Of a stretch of 64,000 nt of DNA, positions 35,041 to 45,634 are shown in pieces. The stretch is from Protea cynaroides (Eukaryota; Streptophyta; Magnoliopsida; Proteales; Proteaceae), in assembly GCA_028583415.1 (NCBI GenBank), contig CM053276.1, forward strand, positions 16,044,773 through 16,108,772. The letters run 5' to 3'. Position 1 is the stretch's first letter; each line of letters opens with the position of its first letter. The position numbers were made by a program, and so were the translations under genes. A model generated the notes under the pieces. The model saw nothing but the letters and a program-made list of their open reading frames with translations, did not search any database and was not told where the DNA came from.

Positions 35041-35259
35041 TTCTAACTAATATTCATTGTTCTTTATATATTTTTTTGTCTCGGCTTCGATTTTGTAGAA
35101 TCTAAAGAGCAAAGAATAAACAGAAGAACTATGTTTTATATGTTTTATGTCTTGTTTTGACTGATCTAGTGGTTAGTGTTTTCAAATTTGTAGTTTGCTT
35201 TTGAGAGATTTAGTTTCTTTTGAGATATATTTTCTAGAGAAATATTTAGTTTACTTTGA

Positions 35260-35267
35260 TATAAAAG
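35260..35267 (+). promoter_or_regulatory. TATA box of the RBR gene
   Basis: TATAAAAG lies 49 bp before the ATG at 35309, leaving room for a start site near 35290 and a very short leader. The upstream 200 bp are T-rich and look like a normal plant promoter, but an older intron-bearing leader cannot be excluded. Confidence 0.5.
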
Positions 35268-35308
35268 ACTTCTTATGTTAGATCTCTGCAGCGAAAATAC
35301 CATCAAGA

Positions 35309-36550
35309 ATGGACAACCCAAATTTGCTTGATAACTCCAAAGAAGTAGAGGTCCCAACAAATCTGACTTGTGAGATTTGTATAGAGCCCATGACACACAT
35401 CAATAAATTCAAGAACCTAGAAAGATGTGTTCATCCATTCTGCAGAGATTGCATTGCTAAATACATAGAAGCCAAGGTCGAAGAGAGGGTAGCAGAAGTG
35501 CCTTGCCCTTCCTTGAACTGTGAGAAGCTGTTGGATCCTCTTTCATGCAGACGGATCATCCCAGCCGGATTGTTCGAGAAATGGTGTGATCTGCTTTGTG
35601 AATCTGCAGTTCTAAGGTGTAAGAGTGCATATTGTCCGTTTGTCAATTGCTTAGTATTGATACTTAATGAATGTGGAGGGAACATTACAAGATCAAAGTG
35701 CCCAAATTGCAAGAAACTTCTGTGTTTTCAGTGCAAGCTCCCATGGCATGCTGGTTTTGGATGCGATGAGACTGGAGAGATGAGAAATGAAAATGATATT
35801 TTGTTTGGCAAACTCGTTGAAAGGAATAAGTGGAAGATATGTCCAGGCTGCAAATATCGTGTGGAACGTAATAAAGGTTGCCAAAACATTAAATGCAGGT
35901 TTGTTTCATCTTCTTTCTTACACATGGTTAAGCATGGGGTCTTTTAATTTTTATCCAGTGGATCATAATTGCTACATCATTCAATCATGTGGTAGAAGTG
36001 TAGAACTAGATGATTATCATTAATGGAGGCCAGTTAGTGTTGAAGTTTTTTTTTTTTTTTTTTGGTGAAAACTAGTATTGAAGTTTGAAACAAGGGTTTT
36101 TCTTTTTTTCCTTTCTCCATACCATTGTTCCAACACTATATGATTTAATTTGATGTTTTGATTTGATATCCTTATCTATTGCCTTGATGCAGGTGTGGGG
36201 TCCTTTTTTGCTATACTTGTGGAAAAATAAAAAATTCTTGTGAGTGCTGTAGAAGGATCGTCATGGTGGAGGCGGAGGAGCAAGATGGTCATATGAGGAA
36301 TGGAGGTGGTGTTAATGTGAGGGATGATACGAGGAGGAATTTTTTGATTGATGGAGCTAATCATGCACTACTTCCACGGATCATCGGGATAATACTTTTA
36401 TTAATGATTAGTGCCATTTTAATAGGTTTAATGTTTGAATTAATTAGGATGAAAAGACTTAAAGTGGCTCGAATCTTAGCCAAAATAATTATCATTTTGT
36501 GCTGTTTTTTAAGCTTACCCTGTATCGATCTTCTATTTTCGTTTTTTTGA
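35309..36550 (+). CDS. RBR-type E3 ubiquitin ligase with C-terminal membrane segments (RSL1-like)
   Basis: Two exons, 35309-35898 and 36193-36550, joined by a GT-AG intron (phase 2), give 315 residues. RBR ligases take ubiquitin from an E2 via RING1, pass it to a catalytic Cys in the third domain and then to the substrate. RING1 spans about residues 23-72 (CEICIEPM to CPSLNC); the in-between domain has CPNCKKLLCFQC and HAGFGC; the third domain has CPGCKYRVERNKGC across the splice to CRCGVLFCYTCGK. The Cys in KGCQN is the likely catalytic residue. The C-terminus has two hydrophobic stretches (about IIGIILLLMISAILIGLMF and ILAKIIIILCCFL), suggesting membrane anchoring, as known for plant RSL1-type RBR proteins. 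The frame is intact, and two dead fragments of it lie elsewhere in the window. Expression is unproven; it sits within a transposon nest. Confidence 0.8.
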
Positions 36551-36662
36551 GTATTGTAATCAGCTATAAAATAGCAAGAGAAAGGAATACTAGGTAACGA
36601 ATTACAATCTCAAATTATATCTTCTTTCTCCCTAGTCTCTTTCTCCAATTGGTACGGCAATA

Positions 36663-38021
36663 GGAAAAGAAAGGGGAAGAATGAATGGTGGCCAGAAAAA
36701 GAGAGGGGATTCGGTGATTGCAGAAATGGGGGTTTGAGGAGGAGGGCTGGAGAGAGAGAGTTGCAGCCATTTGTGCGTGAAACCAGAAGAAGAAGAAAAA
36801 GGGGGAAGAAGAAGAAAAAGGAACGGATGCCTGAGCGAGAGAAGAAGGAGAAGAAGACAGGAGGTATGTTTACATTCTCCTTTTTTTTATTTTGAAGATC
36901 TGTTTCTTATTGATGATCCTTCGACAAATTTTTTTTGAGTTTGCTTTTGTTATCTACATTTTTTCTCTCTTGATAATGTTGATTAGCTGGTCACTGTTCT
37001 ATTGCCTATGTTCTTGGTTAATTTTGTTTCTCTTGAAATAATGTATCTCCTTCTTGTTGTTTGATTCTGTTGAGGTAAATGGAATTCCCTTACTTCTTTA
37101 TAGAAATCGTTTTTTATGGGTTGTTTTATTTGTTCTTCTGCCGAGAATGATATTTTCATTTCCAAGCCAGATTCCGCTAGCAGGGTTGGTGTCGGTTGGG
37201 ATTGGGATTGGTTTTTGATTTTTTTTTTCTTCTAGTTTTTCTTAGCAGGTTTCAGTTGGGGATTGGATTTTCTTCCCAGTAGTTTTGGTTAGGTTAAGTA
37301 TGTATTTTAATTCTTTTCTGTTCTTATTTGCTTCTCAAGTAGTTTTAGTTAGGCTAAGGATTGTGTTTTATTTTTTGTTTCTTCTTGCTATTTCTCTGCC
37401 AGTTTCGGTTAGGTCCGGGATTGAATTTTTTGGTTTTTATTATTATTTTCTGTCCACATTCAGTGTCATACAAGGGGTTAGTTTACTGTTCTACATGTTT
37501 CTCAGTGATAGGTTCAGATTTTATTGGGTTTTCTACTGAGATTCAATTTTAAATGGTTGAGTGGGAATTTTGTTCACAGTAGAGTTTTAATTTGTTGCTT
37601 TTCTGTGATTTGCTACCCTTCTTTATTTTTGTTGAATCGATCCATATTATGCTGTTCGTCAGTTTCTGCATCTATTATTTTTTTTTTTGAGCTGCTATGC
37701 TGATTCATCATTGTGTGATTCCATCTCTATGCTTTTCTTTTTTCCATTTTTTTTCTTTTTCTATATCCATAGCCTATATGGCATGAAAACCACTTCTTGA
37801 TTGCTGCCCATGTGCCTTCCATCACTATTTATGTATGGGTAATGCTTGGTTTAGTCCCATGGTCGGATCAACTTCATTGTTCAATTTGATTCAATCTATT
37901 TTGTTGGTGATAGTTTATTAACATAATGTGTTGGTTCAACCCGTAGTGGGTTTGGCTTAATGGTGATGGGTTGATTCAACCCTATGGCGGGTTTGGTATA
38001 ACCATGTTGGACTGATTCAAC
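36663..38021 (+). mobile_element. Tat LTR fragment (copy D)
   Basis: Aligns closely with 7917-9281 of LTR A (GGAAAAGAAAGGGGAAGAAT through GGACTGATTCA). Both LTR ends are missing. The left edge lies about 110 bp after the RBR stop codon, and the right edge is cut exactly where a hAT terminus starts (TAGGGGTGAAAC at 38023). It belongs to the A/C subtype, not to the B subtype. Confidence 0.85.
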
Positions 38022-38837
38022 TAGGGGTGAAACAGGGTCGGGTTGGGTCGGGTATCTGCAAACCCTACCCTACCCAAAAAAATTTCATGCTAACCCAAAC
38101 CCTATCCTACCCTGTCAGGGTATTACATAACCTCAACCCTTACCCTACCCTGGCAAGGTATTACCAAACCTAACCTACCCTGATCGGGCCGGGCCAGGTC
38201 GGGTTTACCCTGATTGACCCTAAATCAGGGTAGGGTTTACCCTGATTTACCTTGAACTCAACATTTTAACATATAAATGCTAAATATTTACAAGCATAAG
38301 ACATGAATGATTATCAAAAAGAAGAATACAGTAACAAGATTAATAATAATTTAATAGAGAGGATCAAAATAAAATAAAGCACAACATAATGGAAATATAG
38401 AGTAATATAAAATGTAAAAACATTCCATGAGAATTCAAAATAGTAACATAAAAAATAATGTTAAATTGTTAATATTCCTCTTCTGCTAGGAATATAGAGA
38501 TAGGAATATAGAGAAACTAATACAATAACATTCATTATGAAATAAAATGAAATAACAAAGTAGCAAAGCTGAAAACTAGCAAAAGGCCAAAAGTATGAGA
38601 ACTAATGGTCTCTCTTTCTCTCTCATTCTCCACAGTCTAGTGAGTCCAAATTCCATCCACAGTCCACAATCATATTTCCTACACACAAAAAAAAGGGTGA
38701 AAAACACAATTAGAATTTAAAACTATCATTTGAAGTAAATGAAAAATAAATTAAAGTTATGTAACAATTAGTTACAAAATCAACTCGAAGTCTCTAAACA
38801 TGCAACACCAGGCTCTAAACATGCAACACACCATGCT

Positions 38838-41058
38838 TTACGTCAAGCTGTGGTCAATCCTGAAACTACAATTAATGTAATAAAAAAATGAGTAAATATA
38901 ATCCAATTCATAATTCATGTACTTAATAACAGTTATATCATTAAACTTTGTACCTGATAAATCCTTATCAATTTCGTTCTTGAATTCTTCTTCATTATTA
39001 AGAGGAATATTTGAAAGTCGTAGCCAATCCTGTGCACACAGCAAAGACTCTATAACACGTGGTGTCAATGAGCTACGAAATTGGTCTAGAATCCGACCAC
39101 TAGTGTTAAATGCAGACTCTGAAGCAACAGTTGAGACAGGAATTGGTAAAATATCTCGAGCCACCTTACTAAGAATTGGTAATCTTGAGTTATTATACTT
39201 CCACCATCCCAAGATGTCGAAATCATTAGTTTTCTTCACAAGGTTTTCCATCAAATACTGATCTATCTCTGTCTCAACTTCTAAATTTTCATTTTCTTCC
39301 AACTGTTTTTCTATCTCAATGTCAAATATGTCACTGTTACTTGATAGAGTATCAGCATCAAATGAAGATGAAACATCTACCATTGTACGAGAAGAAGATG
39401 ATTCATGTAATTGGTAATGATAAACAAGAGATTCCAAGACATTCCTAACATTTGCAACCTTCGCATCAACCTCAGATGGAGGATATAGATTTGAATAGGA
39501 ATAGCAAAGCTTCACATATTTCATCTTCTTTCGAGGATCAAGAACAACAACAATAATCAAAAAGATTTTAACTCTATCTGCATTATCCCGGGTACTTTTT
39601 AAACTTTTCCATCATGGCCATTGCCATATTATGACATGTGGGATCGTCACTTCTTGACCACTTCATCAATAGTGACTCAAGTGCAAAAACTTCTTTAAAA
39701 TAAATATTTGATGTGACAGAAAGAGACCCAGACAATTTTAATGTGGCAGTGTAAAAAGCTTCTAAAAACTTGCAAATAACTTTTGTATTCTCCCATTCTT
39801 GTTCACTTAGAATATCCTTGCACTCCATTCTAAAGTTCATGTCCCGCTCCTCTAGGCATTCAAAAGCCTTTTGAAACTCTAAAGTAGTTTCTACCATGAG
39901 AAATGTAGAATTCCAACGAGTAGGACAGTCTAGACACAAGGTTTTCTTACATTGAATTTTTTCTTGCTCACAACACAACTGAAACTGTTGTCCTCTTGCA
40001 GGGGAACTCCTCACATATTTCACTACAGAACGAACTTTAATTAAAGAATCCTCAAAATATTTGAGACCTTCCTTAACAATCAATTTCAGAACATGAGCAC
40101 AACATCTCACATGAAGGAAGTCACCATTTAACAACAACCCATTTTTCTTGCTAAGTCTCCTTTTCAAACTCCGGATTGCCACATCATTATTAGCTGCATT
40201 ATCTATTGTAATAGTTGTTACTTTTTCTAAACCCCAGCTTAGTAGACATGACTCAAGAACATTACATATGACATCACCAGTGTGTGGTGATGGAACTACA
40301 GAAAAGCTAATTATCCTCTTTTGCAATTTTCAATTTTCGTCAATGAAATGTGCTGTGACGCACATATAACCAAGATTTTGGTTTGAAGTCCACATATCAG
40401 TAGTTAGGCAAACCCTTTGACAAGATTTCTCCAAAAAAAATTTCAATTTTTTTTTCTCCTCCTCATACAACCCAAAACAATCTTTTGCTACAGTGATACA
40501 TGACAAAAGATTGAACCTAGGATTCAAAGCATTGCAAAATACTCTAAAACCCTCCCGCTCTACAGCTTTAAAAGGCAACTCATTCATGATAATCATACGA
40601 TCAAGCATCTTTCTACAATATTCTTGGTCAAACTTCCAAGCTAACATATTGGGACAAACGATGCTCGAACTATCATCACCCTTATCACTTGAAAAATTCA
40701 AGAGCTTTTGTTTCTTATCTTCTCTATATGGAAATAGCCAACATTTATCTAAATGACGTTTCAATGAGCTTGTCCCATGTTCACTTGCACATGCAAGTTC
40801 TTTATTGCAATAGTTGCAATTACATCTTTTAACTTTAGAACTATCAGGAGGTATAATCTTCTTAAAGTGGTTCCAAACACTAGATGGCGGTAATGGAGGT
40901 AGTTTAGAATTAGATGATACCTCACATTCAGCGCTTGTGATTAGAGTAGAGGTTTGCTGATCAGGAGTTGAGTTGGTTGATGGGATACTTAATGATGTAG
41001 GCACTTGTTGCTCAGTAGGAATTGAGTTGGCTGATTGGACTTCCTCTGCCATTGACAC
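38838..41058 (-). pseudogene. hAT transposase (zf-BED, RICESLEEPER/DAYSLEEPER-like), nearly intact
   Basis: Reading right to left: an N-terminal Ser/Thr-rich stretch, a BED finger (SVWNHFKK, CNYCNKELAC, HGTSSLKRHLDKC), then the RNase H-like catalytic core with TTDMWTSN, ITIDNAANND and CCAHVLKLIV, then a C-terminal dimerisation domain (WWKYNNSRLPILSKVARDIL, STVASESAF, GRILDQFRSSL). Total about 730 residues. Only two lesions are visible: a TGA in place of an expected Trp codon near 40328 (context HFIDEN-stop-KLQKR) and a 1-bp frameshift near 39580 (after FKKY). A leader intron is likely, with acceptor just before the ATG (41065) and donor near 42146. It is therefore a recent pseudogene. Confidence 0.8.
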
Positions 41059-41065
41059 CTGTATA

Positions 41066-42087
41066 ATTTAAAAAATATATGAGTTAAAACTCAAACATGC
41101 CACTTGACTTAAATTATTGCTACTGTGTCAATAATTCCAATTCACTAAAAAAAAGAGCAATCTTAGATTTTTCAGATTCTCCTGAGATGCCATAGACCAT
41201 TTTTCTCAATGTACACAAATCTCCTGAACTAAGAGTCTAACAGAGTTTATTCCATCAGAGATTCAAAGGGACATGAAACTTAGGTATATTATACAGTGAC
41301 AAGAACTCGTAGAATAAAGTGCAATAATTCAAATTGCAAATTCAAGAACTAATCCAAAAACTTAAATAGACTTTTGTGATTCAAAAACCTATAGATGTAA
41401 ATATAGAGTTAAGGATTTCAATATTAAAGATACTAGGAGGATATGAACCTTTTCAATTGACAACTAGTATTTCACAAACTCCTAGACATGGAAATGGCTA
41501 AGAAGTAAGAAGCAATCCAAACAGAATTCAAGGGGAACATACACATAAGTTAGATGAACCTTGTAGTAAACTGTTTCAGCTCTTGAGTTCAAGCTGTCAA
41601 ACCTTGATTGGTGTGATAAGGTTGATGGTCAAAGCCTGTTCTGGTCCAAACTCCTTACAGAAACAGACCCTTTTCTCCCTGGCTTGGAAGTGGATATGCA
41701 AGTTGTGTTTGAAGAAAACTTCCATGGTTAAGGAAGTATACAAGTTAAATGACTAAGGCTTTGAGTGATCAGTTGGCTTTCGCTCAATATGGGATGGAGA
41801 TTGGAGTTGGTAGCATAATGAAGCTACAGGAATGGTTGCTCAATCGTAAGCTTACAGGAAAACCTGATGCTGGTATTAAACATTCTGATCAACAAGCCTA
41901 TCTTTATTGAAACCCCTTTTCGAAGCTACACTGTGCATGTGAGGACTTTCTATTTAAAGAAACTCCTAGACAAGGATAGTAGATGCTCTGGAACATGAAA
42001 TAAGAGATTTTTCATACCAAATTAAAACTCTCGTAAACAATTAGATGGAAACCTAAAATTATTTGCAAACTGCAAAGATTCAGAAAG

Positions 42088-42138
<51 letters not shown>

Positions 42139-42500
42139 TAAATACCTAAAATCAGGCCGAAGAGGAAGAAGATGATTCGATGGGGCTGAATCCGTGAATC
42201 GGATATGGTGGAGTAGCTCTACTCTCTAGACAGTGCTGTCGGCGGTAGGAGGAAGAGAGAGTGAGAGACGCTCTCTCCGTCAGCTGCGGTAGCCTGGAGG
42301 AGCCGTCGTCAGTGCCGTCAGCTGCGGTAGCCGGCAGTAGGAGAAATAGAGAGCCGTCGGTAGGAGAAATAGAGAGCCATCGGCAGAGAGAGTGAGAGAT
42401 GCTCAAAGCATAACAGATCTGAAGACTGAAAAGAGAGAATGAGAGAAACTGAGAAATGGCCGGCGGCTGCGGTAGGAGAAAGACTGAAAGAGAGAATGAG
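41066..42500 (-). other. 5' leader exon and intron of the hAT transposase gene
   Basis: On the minus strand an acceptor (TTATACAG) sits seven bases before the ATG at 41058, and a donor context (TTTTAG-GTATTT) is near 42146. A GC-richer purine/pyrimidine exon-like stretch (42150-42500) repeats CCGTCGGTAGGAGAAATAGAG-like units. Assignment as a leader is by position only. Confidence 0.4.
42088..42138. repeat. (TA)n(GA)n microsatellite
   Basis: Contiguous TA run followed by a GA run. Confidence 0.95.
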
Positions 42501-42641
42501 AGAAGAGGAGTCGTAAGGATTAGGTTACTTAGAACTTAGAAAATGGAATAAAAAACGATTTCTGATATATATATATAATAAACTGATTTTGATTTAATAA
42601 AATGAGTTTCTAATATGGTTTTCTGCATGCTGCTATGACAG

Positions 42642-45634
42642 GTTACAGCAACAGTTACTTCAAATCTCAACAAAATTATTGATGTCAATTACTATCCTGT
42701 TGAAACTGCAATGATGGCAAAGAGGGTTCAAAACAAGTCAAATTAACAAGCCCTCTTTGCTACAGGATCTTAATTCAGTCCAATACAAAATCTGCAGAGA
42801 AAAGTAATGAAGAAAATCACTTATCTTGAAATCTAATCCTTGAAATCACTTGAAATTTGATGGGAAATACTCTTTAGGATGTACTTGAAGACATATCCAA
42901 AGTTGGAGATAATCCGATCACAGATGAGAGAGATGTGATTTTTTGAAAACTACCTATCATCTGAAAACGGGATTGGTTTAGGTAGAGCTGGTCGATATGA
43001 TTTTAATCTTTAATCCCACGAGCTTTCGTTGATCAAATCAGCACTTAATGGTATCGCAATTCAATATGCAATAATAAGAACTTGAAGGAATTAAGAAGGA
43101 CAAGAAAACCATAAAACAGAATATTTCGGTTGAGTCTCACAACCTATGAGACTCAACCAGAAAATCAGGAGCTAAACTCTCTTTTTTTTTCTGGTCTAAA
43201 TCTGTTGGCTCTCTTCTTCTTTATCTTATTTATAGACTTAAGAAAGATTACAAAATAAGGAAGGATTTAGTCCTCTTAAAAAAAAATATCCTAAGATAAA
43301 TTAAAAGGGAAACTTGCCTTTATAGATTTAGGAAAGTTTCCAATCTAAAAAATATCCTAAGATAAATTAAAAGGCAAACTTGCCTTTATAGATTTAGGAA
43401 AGTTTTCAAAAAAAACAACCTACAAAATATCAATCCATAACTTAACTTTAGGAAACAAAATCTAAGAATAATTTAGGAAAGAAATAACAAAAGAAGGAAA
43501 ATTTCTGTTGTTGGTACTGTTCACGTGAACAGTACCGCGTGAACAGTGTTCACGTGAACAGTGTGGGTTGGGCCCATGTTGACACATCCTTGGGCTGATC
43601 CACTACTGGCTGGTCCTTGGACTGCATCATGCAAAGACATCAAATTTGTGGCATAGGCCAATTGGGATTGGAGTCCAGGGTCTCGCTGATGCGTTCATCC
43701 TTCTTGGCATGGCTTTTGAGTCACCAGAGGTATCATTGATGTTGAAGTAGAAGTCTCAAATGGCATCTTCAAGCATGTTAGAATGGTTTCAGCAATTGTT
43801 TTGTTTTGTGAATATTGCATGCTCAGCAGCTGAACAAGGATATTTTTGAAACTATATACTACCATGCTCTCAAAGCTTCTTGTGAACTTGCCACAAAAGA
43901 TGACCCTTACAAAACATATCATGGGAGTCCTGTAAGCAAGGTGTGGCTTCATTTAGCTGACTATGCTAAGTTTTTTTTTCCTCCCATTTAGAAATGCTCA
44001 TTTGTCAATTTTAACAATTATTTATCTATGGCTTTTATGAAACATCCTATGATCCTATTCCCAATCTGTCAGGCAGTACTTCCAGACCTTGTCGTGTTAG
44101 GCTTGGGTAAACCAGTATATTGTAGAAATGATTGGGCCATATATCATCTTTTGTTTTGTTAAGTATACCTGGAAAATTTCCATGTAAGCTGATTATGTGG
44201 TTTCATATTGTGATGCCATGCTGCTTTTCTACCATCCTAAAGCTCATAATCCCTAAGGAGCAACTAAAACATACAGCTTGGCACACACTAAGAACAGATT
44301 TACACCGTGATATAAAAAATTGAATCGGCTCAGGTGAATTGACCGATTCTGAATCTGTGGAGGCTGGTCTCTCTGTGCACTCATTCTCTACACCCCTCCC
44401 CCCTTTCATTTCACTTTCCAAGAGAAGCAGCTGGTTCTATTTGATTCTGGCCGATCTGGATCAGAATCCCTGCATTCCAATCCATTTATCAATTCCACAT
44501 TCTCAATATTTATATTACATGCAAAGTTTGTTGCTTAGATGGGCATGAATATGTGCAGGGAATTCTTCAACCAGATATGTGGGGTCTTGCACCATCCGAC
44601 CACTGGGATTGGTCTGATCTGAGAGAAATGATCTCCAAGAATGGTGTAATAAATTCTCTTCTTGTAGCACCGATGCCCACAGCTTCAACCAGTCAGATTC
44701 TTGGAAACAATGAGTGCTTTGAACCATATACCTCTAATATCTACAGTCGGAGAGTTTTGAGGTTTGTTTCTTTCTGCCCTTTACTTTACAATTAGTCTTT
44801 GTGAGGGCAATTGTCTATTGATTGGCATCTAATATCATAATTCTTATTATTTTCTAGTGGGGAGTTTGTTGTGGTGAACAAGCATCTTCTCCATGACTTG
44901 ACTGAAATGGGTCTTTGGTCTCCTGCCCTCAAGAACAACATAATTTATGGGAATGGTTCAGTCCTGAAAATTCCAGAAATTCCTGATGATTTGAAGGCTA
45001 TATACAAGTATTGCTATTCACCATTTCCTGACATCTATTAATCTTTTTAAAATGGCTTTTTATGCATACCAATGTAATACTAAACTGATCTGTTGGAATG
45101 ATATCAGGACAGTGTGGGAGATTAAGCAAAAAACAATAGTTGACATGGCTGTTGATCGTGGATGTTTTATAGATCAGAGTCAGAGCTTGAATATTCACAT
45201 GGATCAACGTAATTTTGGGAAATTGACATCCTTGCACTTCTATGCTTGGTCTAAGGTATTAACTTGCACATAATAGTAGATAATACTTATGTTATGTAAT
45301 TTTGACATGCATTCTGCTGGAAGCATGGCTGTGGCTTTACCTTCTTATGCTGCATATGTTAGGGTTTAAAAACTGGAATGTACTATCTACGTTCACGTGC
45401 AGCAGCTGATGCCATCCAGTTCACCGTTGATACATCTGCTCTGAATGTAATAGTTGGTCCTTCTGTTTTTTTCTCATGATACTGTTTTGGACAATCTTTT
45501 TGTGGTTTTCTTATCACTAATTCTTTTGGTTTCACTGTAGGAAACGGTCCAAAGTTGATGACGTTAATACTATCATGGCTCAAATGGTCTGTTCTCTGGA
45601 GAACAGAGAAGAGTGTATGGCTTGTGGAAGCTAA
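42642..45634 (+). pseudogene. RNR1: Ribonucleotide reductase large subunit, 3' half, decayed
   Basis: Class I ribonucleotide reductase large subunit makes dNDPs from NDPs. Eight exon blocks with mostly good GT-AG borders are visible: 42642-42745, 43657-43729, 43827-43940, 44559-44761, 44858-45007, 45108-45255, 45363-45446 and 45541-45634. They encode TSNLNKIIDVNYYPVETA, PIGIGVQGLADAFILLGMAF, NKDIFETIYYHALKAS, APMPTASTSQILGNNECFEP, SRAAADAIQFTVDTSAL and end in MACGS. The radical-transfer Tyr pair (GMYYLRS) and the C-terminal CxxC are present. The first ~500 residues, with the active-site Cys residues, are missing. The first block runs into a stop, and the last exon is out of frame (its first codons give a stop; the frame ending MACGS is shifted). 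DQPN-type context reads DQRN. Introns are retained, so this is a genomic fragment, not a retrocopy. Confidence 0.85.
43513..43560. repeat. Nested palindromes with G-box cores
   Basis: A perfect 24-bp palindrome (half-site GGTACTGTTCAC, 43513-43536) is followed within ten bases by a 14-bp palindrome TGTTCACGTGAACA (43547-43560). Both centre on CACGTG. They lie in an intron of the RNR1 pseudogene. Confidence 0.9.

Larger units (their letters stand above)
38023..42550 (-). mobile_element. hAT element with RICESLEEPER-like transposase, right end not found
   Basis: The left end TAGGGGTGAAACAGGGTCGG interrupts LTR D and is followed by a subterminal region full of CAGGGT/ACCCTA motifs (38030-38260), typical of hAT elements. 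The transposase gene reads towards this end. A matching inverted terminus and 8-bp duplication were not found on the right, where the sequence passes into the RNR1 pseudogene; the right limit is approximate and the end is probably deleted. Confidence 0.65.

Noticed and set aside
36263..36550. Separate small membrane protein gene
   Set aside because: It is exon 2 of the RBR gene; the upstream acceptor and the matching zinc-finger half codon show continuity with exon 1.
42642..45634. A functional RNR1 gene
   Set aside because: The 5' exons with the active-site Cys residues are absent, the first block runs into a stop and the last exon is out of frame.
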